A program made the position numbers and the translations under genes. The notes beneath the pieces are model-generated. The model saw nothing but the letters and a program-made list of their open reading frames with translations. It did no database searches and was not told the origin of the DNA. 26,903 bases of DNA from Strongylocentrotus pallidus (taxonomy: Eukaryota; Echinodermata; Echinoidea; Camarodonta; Strongylocentrotidae): the NCBI GenBank assembly GCA_030265145.1, contig JARBES010000129.1, forward strand, positions 8,019,822 through 8,046,724, read 5' to 3'. Within the stretch, counting starts at the first letter, position 1. The number at the start of each line of letters is the position of its first letter. Shown one piece after another: positions 1-11,500 of this stretch.

Positions 1-1051
1 ATTCACTGATATTCAATGTACAGTCATGTTAATTAATAATATATGACAATTGGTGAAATGGTTTTACATAAACAAATACAGATATGTGTAATAAAGATAA
101 TGATTTTTAATAACAATTTGTAATAATGAGTACACTTTCATTAACGAGCACACAATGACAAAGTGCTGATTGGACATGATGATTCTGGTCTTGTCTGTGT
201 TACTGAAAATATTTCTGTGTTTGAATTTTATCCAAAGAGAGAAGTAAAATTAGACTTCTTCTGTATTTTAGCCTTCCTTTTGTACAAGATTAAAGTCGTA
301 AACCTGTCATAAACAAAGTATTTATGACCCATGTCAGAAACCTAATAGTGATAATCAATTTTAATTACTTGTAATGTACCGTATATTTTAATGGATACAG
401 AAGGGCCAATGTTTTTGTCAAATTAAAATGGAATCGATGGCTAAATATTCAGGGATAGATCGCGTAAATTTAAACAAACAAAGTTTGATCTGTCTTGTTT
501 TGGTTAGGGTTAAAATATATGATTATATATCTACACATTACACTACCCCTATATATGGGGATATTGAGGTCAATAGTTACGATTTTCTAGTAGGGAGTTG
601 AGTTTATACACCAGGTTAAACCCAGGATAAAAGTTAGGCACAACGATACTTGCCATTTTAGCTTGGAGCAGCTTTTTCAGCAATATATTCTTTTTAATTG
701 GAAAGAAAGGAAATTGAGGGTCATAGCAAAAATGCAAACGAATTTCATCAGAGTAGAGTGCAAGCAAGCAGAAATTGCAATCAACCCCAATACTGGGTTG
801 ATTTGTTTTTATTATTTCAACAAACAACATCTAAATTTCGAAAGTAGAAACAAAACTGCAATCTGATCATTTGAATGATTGGAATAATATAATTGTGAAA
901 AAGAATCATGCTGAGAGAATGAAAAAACATGTATTCATACAAAATATACATAACACTGAATTTCTAAAGATTTTGAAGAATTCTCAAAACTTGAAGAAAA
1001 TAACATAAAGCGTGTACAACAAGTGGACAGGGCACTACAGGGAGACAGAGG
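1..1051. other. AT-rich non-coding stretch
   Basis: I see no exon-like segment, RNA gene or repeat family here. Short frames on both strands lack codon character and family resemblance. It is probably intron or downstream flank of the WDR62/MAPKBP1-type gene. Confidence 0.6.
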
Positions 1052-1487
1052 GTGGGGGAGCTGTAAATTGTAGTATTAATGGCAGATAGAGTTATTAAAA
1101 AAAAAATTCACATCAAGCACATCAAATTATGCACAACTTATGTGTTCTTTATTCAAAAGGGTCAGGTTACCCACTTTTAGCCTCGGCCGTCCTTGCATTA
1201 ACCGTTTCTTCTTTTAGGAATCGGGAGGGAAGGAGGAAGGGAGGGATGGAACAACAACACAAAAGACAATTTGGGGGAACTGGAAATTGTAGTATTAATG
1301 GCAGATAGAGTAATTTAAAACAAAAACTTTCACATCAAGCACATCAAATTTTGCACAACTTATGTGTTATTTAAAGGGTCAGGTTACCCACTTTTAGCCT
1401 CGGCCATCCTTGCATTAACCGTTTCTTTTTTAGGAATCGGGAGGGAAGGAGAAAGGGAGGGAGGGAACAACACAAATGACAATTTAG
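1052..1487. repeat. Two-copy tandem duplication, 219-bp unit
   Basis: Units 1052-1270 and 1271-1487 share long identical stretches, including TTGTAGTATTAATGGCAGAT, CACATCAAGCACATCAAATT and GGGTCAGGTTACCCACTTTT, with few substitutions and short indels. It is a recent duplication. Whether part of it belongs to the transcript is unclear. Confidence 0.85.
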
Positions 1488-2473
1488 ACAATTTAAACAA
1501 TGAAGACATGCAAGCAGGGTGGCTTTAAAATAGGACACTATTGATACCTCTATGTGGTCGTCGAGGGCACGTTTGGTTTTTGCCTTTGAAAAAAAAGAGG
1601 AGTAATCATACAAATTCTGCAGGTCAAAAACAACTCAAATCTAAAGCCTAAAGTATATAACAAATATATTGCCACAACTGGAATCTATAGCAAAATATGG
1701 TGGATTTGACAAACACTTGGTACATAATACATAATTCAACAAAGGGGTTTTAAAAAACCATAGCAAATGCAATATTCATTTATTAATAAGAGGTACATGT
1801 AAATATATATACTTTTTGTTATAGTGATAATTGTTTTGAATGCAGTGTGATTCGCAAATTGTCATGATCTTTAAAATAGAAATTATCATTAAGTAGGATT
1901 GATATTCCTTGGATTATTTCTGGTCATTGAATTCTGAATTCTGTCTTTTTGAAATACATATTAACAAATTTGAAAGAAATACAAAACCGTATCTTCTAGT
2001 TAAAGGAAGTAGCAAGAATTTGGAAATGTGTTAAATTTTCTTCAATCAGGTGAAGAGCATCAAATGAAAATTTGAAGGGAAAATTTTGTTGGATATGGTA
2101 TAGCATTTTATTTGTATACATCTTCTCCAAAAGAAGTTTAAAACCTATACTAAATGTAAATGATCGATTTTTCTTTGATATCATTTTTTTTAAATAAAAA
2201 CAAAAAAATCAATCTAAAACAGAAAACAAATAAACTAAAAATGAAATCATACGATATGTTACTCACTAAAACATTAAACTAGACTCTTGTTATTTTGATA
2301 CTTACAACATTGTTATACACTACCATAATCTTTGTTAGACATGGAAACACCATGAGAACCCACTTCCATGCTTTATATTTGTTTGTTTAGATGAGTTATT
2401 TCCATGACGACTTTGTGAATCATGAGGCGGCGAGGTGCGGCATGCGGCGTTATGCCAGATGGTAGTTTTGCTC
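1488..2473. other. Intron or tail region with no firm exon
   Basis: This is mostly AT-rich with nothing recognisable. Two small GC-richer islands (1557-1592 and 2420-2480) are discussed as weak exon candidates. No polyadenylation site can be assigned with confidence. Confidence 0.5.
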
Positions 2474-2509
2474 TCAACGGAGGGGAAAATCTGAAAGAGA
2501 AGTACTTAC

Positions 2510-2580
2510 TCGACAACGATTGGCAAAAGGTCTTACTTGCTCTAAAAGGACATCGGGCTCCACCGTGTAGCGCCGTCGAT
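2510..2580 (-). CDS. WDR62/MAPKBP1: Tail exon p, residues 708-731, two possible donors
   Basis: The exon is 71 bp, encoding [20 protein letters not shown] and NRCR, with acceptor CTTTTCAG. Donor CGA|GTAAGT (after 2510) and an internal donor CAA|GTAAGA (after 2537) are both phase 0, so the exon could be 71 or 44 bp with nine codons optional. Reading through the donor ends at a stop at 2474-2476. I cannot place this peptide in human sequences with confidence. It is accepted on splice sites and phase. Confidence 0.75.
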
Positions 2581-5500
2581 CTGAAAAGGAGAATTTAGAT
2601 AGAGAATAACGTGTATTAGAGCAAGGGTTTTGCATAACGATAGAAACAATTGTATACGGGCACAATATCTATTGTATTGTATAAGCTTTTTATTCCAACA
2701 TTTGTTTGTCTGTTTGTTTGATTGAAATTTAATTTCTGCTTTCAAAAACGTAATACAAAACAACTTAATAATACCAAAAAAAATACATAAATACATTTTC
2801 AGACATTTACAATTTACTTTTGAACACATAAAGAAAATACACATATGGGAGATTTACATTTAACAATTAACAGAATTTGTGAATGCAGGAGACTGCCATC
2901 ATGAGCAATGCTTCCATATGAAAGAATATTTCCCTTAATAACTCCAATTACAAAAGATTACTCTGGAAATTGTACTCTTGAAATGGGCTTTTCTGTCAAT
3001 TTGAAGAAATATTCCCACATTCCCGCTTATTTGTGATTTTGTACTTCAGGCTATGCAAGTTCAAGTAATAATCCCTTATTGCATTAGAATTCGCTTATTA
3101 AAAAAAGTTCTATAATATATAAGAATTTTCCTTTACTACATGATCAAAAATCTGTTTTAGTATTTATTATAAAATACAATTTTAGTAGAAGAACCTTCAT
3201 GTTGATGAATTCATTTTAATTCTTTTCTAGACATATACATGGATAAACACTGATTTTTCAAGATTACATATGAGTCAAGACATTAAACCAGTTTTCTGTT
3301 AAAAAAAAAAAAACAGATTGCAGATAAACAGTAGCAGGGATGATTATTATGTTTTTTAAATGATTCATTAAAAAAAATGGCTGCCTCACCAAGGCAGTCT
3401 TCCATTCTAAGTTCGATGCTTTGATTGATGCTTTGATCTTCCATCTGTGACTTGACCTTTATACCCCCGCTGTTGATGTTCTGGGCCCACCTCCCTCTGG
3501 GATGGGTAGGGCTGCTGTACTTGGTAGGGCTGGACATGTCTGGTATCTCATCACCCTGGTGGGAGGGGAAACAATACAGGTAATATCATGAATGATTATT
3601 TTGAGGGAAACATTAAATACAGGATACAATAATTGAATCTGTAACAGAAAAAAAAATTAAGTATAGATATTACTTAATCCTGAAGATGTGGGGAATTGCA
3701 AGTATTTCAGAGACATATTAAAAACATACACACTTTATACCATGGTATTTTTAAAGGCTTTCGACTCATGTTTATGCAGTTAAGAATAAGCTGTAAAACC
3801 TCTGTAAGAACACTAACTTCAAGCAAAATAATTGCATGAAACATAGTACGGGATACTTTGAACATGTACATATATTGCAAAATGATTACAAACTACTTCT
3901 TACTTTTTTGCCTTGCTTCCGCGCCCAGAGTGGTAGAGGACCTGATTCAAAGTTACACTCTTCAGGAGTGGAATCTGGAAAACAAAAACAAAACGAGAAT
4001 AACATCAATTTTGAGGAGTGAAAAGGTGAAGGTTGTTGCAGTCCCACTAAGGATAAAGTACAGAACTAAATAAACTGAAATCATGTTAAAAGAATCATTT
4101 GAATTCACAGCTTGTTTTCTCATTTATTTTATGAAATATTGACATTTTCAAGTCTTGTTCTTTTAATAATACTACTAATAAGAGTTATTAGCTTATGATA
4201 GAAACTCAATGCATGCGCTGAAACCCCATCACCCATCCCCATTCTTCTTTCTTGTATCACTCTTTGCATACCACACATCAATTCTACGTGCGAAGATAAG
4301 ATAAAACTTTTAAAAAGTACACTTGCCTTCGTCCGGTTCTCTATCCTCCGTCTCGTCTTCTGTGTCCGGTCCGGACTGCATGGCTGGCTGGAACTCAGCT
4401 GCTACGGCTGGCTTGGTCTGCCAAGCGCTGATCACCCGGGCCTTGGGTTCTGGGGGAAGCTCAGGGGGAACAACGTAGGTTCCTCTTCTGCAAAGACATC
4501 AGAACAGGGGGGGTGTTTCACGAAGATCCTAAGCCGAATTTAACTCTAAGTTGGACTTAAACATTATGGATAGCCATTTGTAGCCTTAAAATCAAATATA
4601 TTCAAAAGCAAAAATTCAAGTAATTTAGAATTTTCATAATTCCACATCAATAACATGAAATCTCCTTGATAATAGAAAATATGAATGATTTGAATCAACA
4701 TTTTATGCTTTTTAAAATAACTTTTACAAAATATTTTCAAAGATGTTAACGGCTTTCCATAATTGTTAAGTCCAACTTAGAGATAAGTTCAACTTAAGAT
4801 CTTTGTGAAACACCCCCAAGAACATCAGACATGAAGCAATGGTTGTCCAACACATGCACAAGCAAATATCGCTCTGCAGATAAATCCTTACACGACCTTC
4901 TTTGACTTTCTTCAACTGAAATAAAGATGGCTTATAAACAAAATTGCAACCCAAGGCCTTACCTTTTAGTTTTGACAAAATAAAACCTGGAGCAAACGCT
5001 AAATCCCTGAATGAATAAAATAAAAGCTGAATATCATGAACATACTGAAATACACATTACAGTATTTTGTCATGTTGAATGAATGAATCAATGAACTTTA
5101 ATCTCTTACCATAACTTGTATAAAAATGGTATGCTGCAATACAGAGGTATCAAACAAACATTGGTATTTGATCATCACTAGACAACAAACATGGGTATTA
5201 AGGAGCGGCGCCCGTGCAAATAGTCTACTGCAGTTCATGGAATTTAGATGTTGAAACTTGAGTAAACTATCAAATTTCTATGATTATTATGGTGATTCAC
5301 ATGACTCCACCTTTCCGTTAAAAAAAAAAAAAAAAAACCTCTAAAGGAAATGATTCCTATCTATATACATGTATTACGTAAACTGAAAGTGAAACCAAAA
5401 CCAATACACTTTGCTCACAACATTGGTTTTAAAATCACAAGCACTCTTGGACCCGTTTCACAAAGCCTTTTTTTTAATGACAAATGACAAAAATCAGTGA

Positions 5501-8500
5501 CAAATCTGCCAATAACCAATCAGAAGTAAGGATTTCACAAAAACTGTCATTTGTCACTGATGACAAGTTTTGTGAAATGGGGCCCAGGGGTTGCCATTAC
5601 CTTAGCATGTTGTATTCTGGTGTTGGTTCAACGATTTTCTCTCCCATCTCTTTCAGTCTCTCCTTCATGTTATTAGTAAGCTCCCATGGCAGCTTCCAGA
5701 TGAAAATACATCTGATACAAAAGAAAAAGAAGAAAGATGTTTAATGTTATTGTTCTTTTCTTCCCCCAAAATACTGCTTGATGGAAACTTTTCTTTGAAA
5801 ATCCTCGTTTAATGAAAGGTTGCAGACGAAGAAAACTATCACAAAATTTCATAGCTATGCTAAAATTCATCTGCTATTTTTGTTCATTCTGCTTATCAAA
5901 ACATTACAAACTTGGATTCCTTTATCACATGAATGAATTCTGCATCTTGACTATATATATTTGCAAACAACAAGCTCAACAATGTAAAGATAAACAGAAG
6001 TGTGCAAACTCCTGTTTGTTTAAAATGTTGAGAGATGGTCAAGGAAGGTTGATATGTTGATTTTGATCCAAAAGAAAGGAATGAAAGTAAAGAAAATTGA
6101 ACTTACCCATCTCCAGAAACTGATATCAGCTGCTTGCAATCACTGGTAAATTTGATTCCTGTTACCAACTCTGTAAAATATATACAAATGAAACATAGAA
6201 CAGAAATTGTACGGTGAGCAGACTAAAACTTATGCTATCAGAAATAGAGAGCGAAACAAAGTGAAGAGGTTCACAACAGACATGCTGTAGATTGTTGCTT
6301 TCCTATAGAAATAAAATTGAAGGAATTGTGTTGTTCGCAGACTGAACCTTATCTCATCAATGGTACGGAGTGAAATGAAAGAGCAGAGGTTCTGCATAGG
6401 TTGCTGCTGTCCTACAAACAGGATCTCCATCTAATTTCCTGTCCTATCAAAGTGTGTTTCCTTGACATGTGTCAGAAGATAAAGAAAGGTCACGTTTGCG
6501 CAGAGCCAAGGCTTCCGTCACCTGCTCAAGGTGTGTTCCAACCAATCATTTATCTCCTGAGAGACAGATGCTCTACTCTTGTCCTCTTTTGAAAATACAA
6601 ATTAATACAAATGGGTGCCGTACACTTCCATGGGAAGAAGACTTAATTCATGTGGCTCTTGTCTGAGTAGCTTGTGGCTGTATATGTATATCTGAGGACC
6701 CAAAGTAATAAGCTAAATAACATCATCCTCAGGAAGAATAGGTAGAGACTGTACAACCTCTCACCAGAATAGTTGCCATTCATCTCAAGGGGAAGAATTC
6801 GTAAGACGAGTCCGACTCAATCCTTGTTAGGTTCTACTTATTGAGCTAACTAAGCTTTTCTCTCATGATTAGAAGCTAATAACAAGAAGAACTTTCACCT
6901 GAAGTAGTAGAAATCATAGATACTAAGAGTCTTGTCTGAACAGCTGGTGGCTGCGTAGATCCCAGACAGGTCCAGCCCAACCCTGATCAAGGTCTACCTA
7001 CCGATCCCATAGACCTCTTCTATCAAAACCACAAGCTACGAGCTAGTAACAGGAGGTACTCTTACCTGAATGGCCCATCATGGTAGCCACACATTCCCCT
7101 GAGTAGAAGTCATAGATATTGAGAGTCTTGTCCGAGCAGCTGGTGGCAGCGTAGATCCCAGACGGGTCCAGCTCCACCCTGATCAGGGTACCCTCATCAC
7201 TCTGGGTGCCCTTGTAGGTCCTCTTCAGCTTACCACTCACTATATTGTATATCCTGTATTGACACAAAATAGAATCATACATGTAGTTCACCAGATGACC
7301 AAAATTTGTCAACTTTGTCCACATAAATATCTTGAATGGACAAATACAAATATAGAAGTGTGTGATGATGACATACAAACTGCACGCCATTTTAATAATC
7401 TCTAGAGCAGTTTGGGAACTTATAACAGAAGCATCCTTCTACATTTTGTTCTTTACGAAAAGTGACTACAGCAAAATCACATACTAGAACACTTACAGAG
7501 TCACTTGATAAATGTAATTTACTACAGTTAAGCCAACATTTGGAAATAAATACAGTTGTTCATATCCATGAAGGCAACTTAAACAAAACATTAAGAGTGG
7601 CCATGACAGAAATAGGCTTGTGCATATAGGAGGCCACTATATCATGAGTGACTGTTCACAATAAACTGACCAAGAAACTGACAATCTTGAAGAACCACTT
7701 GACTTGACCCACAAATACATTCGTGTCTTTGATAAAAGTACAGTCAAACCTGTTTTAGCGAACACCTGTATAGAATGAGCACCTTTCTATGAAGACTAAC
7801 ATATTTTTTCCCCTTGAATGATGCTTCTCATTGAAACGTTTAAGGGAACCTGTGTATAAAGACCATCTGCCTATAAAGACCGCATTTTTGCATTTCCCTT
7901 GAGTGATTTCTCTATAAAGGTTTCACTGTATAAATTTTCTTCTCCATCTTTGCAGACCCCTTACCTGAGATTCCTATCTTGGCATGCCGTGGTAATGTAC
8001 TTCTGTGTGGTGTCGATGGCCAGGTCGTAGAGCGTTGTCTTGTTGACCACGTGGTGGTTGCGTACAAACTGGAGATCGGGGTTGTACACCGCTATCCTGA
8101 ACATGAGGGCCTTGTCCGCCCCACAGCTGATCATCTGTAGCTGTTCTCCGTTTCCTGGATACGAGGGAAATCGAGGAAGGTGATTTGAAGGAGAGATGGG
8201 CATTTTGTGAAGGTGTAAGGTGGAAATTTGTTGAGCGAACTAAACCTTGTTTAAAGTGGATGCTATAGATTGGACCACATGGAATAGGGTCATACAGGTA
8301 GTTTAATGTTCCAACAAACAGCATGCAAAATAAAACGCTTGATACAGGACATAATGAATGAGAAAAGATGAATTCCCAAAATGTAAATTTGAAACTACGA
8401 TTCACTGTCAATAAAAATAACAAAAGGAGTGGTCATTTAGTTTCTAATTTAAGGTATGAATTCTTTGTTCAGAAGGAAAATGGAAGGAAACATTTTCCTC

Positions 8501-11500
8501 TAAAATCTTGTACAAAAGGATTGTTATTTAAAATCATAGACAGAAGTGAATCAAAGTAAACATGACAAATGGCTGTTTTTTTTAAGTACTATGATATAAA
8601 GACCATAATACATATTAAATCAGAAATGTTTGGGGGAAGAAAGTCCTTAAAACCTTTTCACCTACATGAACCCTATAAAGGTATTCAGAATCATAGCTGA
8701 TGGGACTTACTGTTGAACTTGACCGATGTAATGGAAGAGGAATGGTCATCCAAGGTCTGGACCAGAGAACAGTTCTTGTCCATGTCAAACACATGGATCA
8801 GTCGGTCTCTGCTTGCAGAGGCTAGAAGATTAATCCCTGTAGAGGAAAACAATATATACAATGTGTATGATAAGCAAGATATGTGGTACGAAACTGTCCG
8901 ATAGGAAGGAATGGTCATCCAAGGTCTGGACCAGAGGACAGTTCTTGTCCATGTCAAACACATGGATCAGCCGGTCTCTGCTTGCAGAGGCTAGAAGATT
9001 AATCCCTTTAGAGGAAAACAATAGAGTACAATGTGCATGATGATATGGAAAATATGTGGTGTGAATAAACTGTTTGATAGAAAGAACACAAGGGAGCTCA
9101 TGGAAAGGTTGGGTCAGGAAGAAACAGTGGGGGAAGTGGTATTGAAAGAGAAGTGGATTGAGATGGATGGGTCACATGTTGCAAAGGGAAGATGATGAAC
9201 CTGTGAAAAGAGGAAGGGATCTGGAAGTGGATGGCATAAGAGGGTTCAAAGGAAGATGGAGGATTTTATAGAAAGATGTGGTGAAGAAAGAAAGCAGTAA
9301 GGTTGGTCTGAATGAAAAGGATGCTCAAGACAAGAAGAAGTGATGGGAGGGAGTATCATCATGACGCGAAATCCAGTAACCTCTCGTAAAGGAAACATGC
9401 TGACATTAGTAATAAATAATGATGATTCATTACATTCAGTTTGGGGTAAATTGACAAACATGAGATATCACTGTAACTATGTTGAAAATTGTAATGAAAA
9501 TGCTACTCTTCCTCTGTCATTTAAAGTATTATGCAGGGTCTTTCTGTTACCATTTGGCCAAAATTTTAAATCAAAAAGGGGGGGGGGGGATCAAGATCAA
9601 CTAGGATTTCATTTCACATTTATCCTTCTTTTTAAAAACAAAAACAAATGAAGCTCGAAATACATCTATATTGTACTTCATTTTTACCATCTTAAATATT
9701 GTGTGCCAACGCTGCCATCTAAAGCCTATACTTGTATGTAAAAAAGTATGAAAAAGTCTTCCGACTTTGAGAAGCACAACATGTGAAACAAAAGAATTAG
9801 GATAAAATTCAGATGGTTCTTACCAGTGCTGGGCTGTGTGTATTCTAGACACAGAACTTCTGAGTCATGCGCCTCTATCTCATGGACCTGATCCCAGAAC
9901 TGCAAGTCATGGACTCTCACGTTACCAGATCTAATGACAAAAGAATGAAAACGAGATGAGTTAGCACTACAAGATATGAGCGAGGATGTTCAGTAACAAA
10001 TAATTAAGTGCTGAGATTCGTCTGATGATTACTTATTGTGAAACAGTAAACCAGAGGACTATGATTATTATCCTGTCATCTGATGCAGGTGTCCGCCTGA
10101 AGGGACAGAACCTCATACAGGTGAAGCCAGACTTCTCTATGTCAGTCTTGTCCCCTTGTGCTGGGGTGTATACGTTCCTGTCCAAGAACCTATATAGCTC
10201 CTCCCCTTAACCTGAACTTAAGTGACAGTATGATGGTATATGTAGCTAGAACAGTTCTTATGAAGACATCTCCTTACCTACATGTACCACCTGGTACAAG
10301 CATCTGGCCATTGGGACTAACCATCATACAACTGTTGCCATACCTGTCCTTTTCTAGATATGTCTTATTTCTTTGTGCTGAGGTGTACATTTCTCTGTCT
10401 AGGGATCTACACAGCCCCCACCCTCCTCCCTAAACCCTAGTGATCAGAGTGCTGTACATATAGACTAATATAATAATGGCCATTACATGTACAGGTGTCT
10501 AGGGACCTAAATAAGTCAATTCCCAGTGAAAAGTGTGATAAAGTTCTAATAACAATGACTATTTACCTATCACCTGATGCTAGCGACTGACCGTCAGGAC
10601 TGACCCTCATACACCTGATACCAGACTTGCCCTTCTCCATGTCCGTCTTGTCCCCTTGTGCCGAGGTGTGGATGTCCCTATCTTGTAGACTCTCTATGTA
10701 ATCTTCACCGACGTAGAGCACCTTCAATAATTCCTATAGAAGAGAGGGGTTATGAGAATGTGGTTAACTAGCGTCAAACCTTTGAAAAATAAATTTCATG
10801 AGGTAAATATTTCTTTAAGTACTTGATATTTGAGCAATTACATGTATGTGAGTGAATAAAAACCAAGATTAAATTTGCAAGTCACATTATTGACTTGTTA
10901 ATTTCACATTCCAATGTTTAGAATTGTCATTTCAACTTATGATTTACCATATTGAATGATCCAGAACTTTTTTCTGACTTATATGATATTTCATGAACCA
11001 ATATAAATCTACTTCTCTCATCTTTCTGCTTTTGAAGATATCAAACATATACAATCAAACCTGTCTATAGCGACCACCCAAGGGAGACACAAAAGGTGGT
11101 CTTTGTAGACAGGTTTCTTTAGTACATGTTTCGATGAGAAACCATTTTCAAGGGAAACAAAAAATGTGCTTGTTGTAGACAGGTGGTCACTAAAGCAGGT
11201 TTGACTGTATGACCCTCGACCCCTGCTATACACTCACATGGCTGTAGATATTGCGTTTATGGACAGTGGTGTTCATGGTGGGATCCATGTTCCAGATCCG
11301 GATGGAGCCGTCGGAGGAGCAGGTGAAGAAGGAGCCGGCGGGGAGTGCCGCCCTGTTCCCGTCGGCCAGCTCCGGGTACGTCTCCACCCCAAAGATGCAA
11401 GCCGAGTGGTAGAGGAAGGAGTACTGCTTGCCGATCTTCTTCACGTCGTGGATGTCCCAGATGTACAGACTGTGGTCATTGTACACGCAAGTCAGCTGCA

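Noticed and set aside
2390-2482. GC-richer island after exon p with an acceptor-like CTTCTCTTTCAG and about 50 open codons
   Set aside because: The intron from either exon p donor would be only about 19 or 46 bases, too short for this kind of genome. No clear downstream donor was found.
2542-2844. 100-codon minus-strand frame overlapping exon p
   Set aside because: It is a different frame from exon p and is AT-rich intron translation upstream of the acceptor.
5484-5744. 86-codon plus-strand frame
   Set aside because: It spans the palindromic element and the antisense of exon l.
9340-9651. 103-codon plus-strand frame
   Set aside because: It follows the LINE fragment but shows no LINE or other protein similarity, and it ends in simple sequence.
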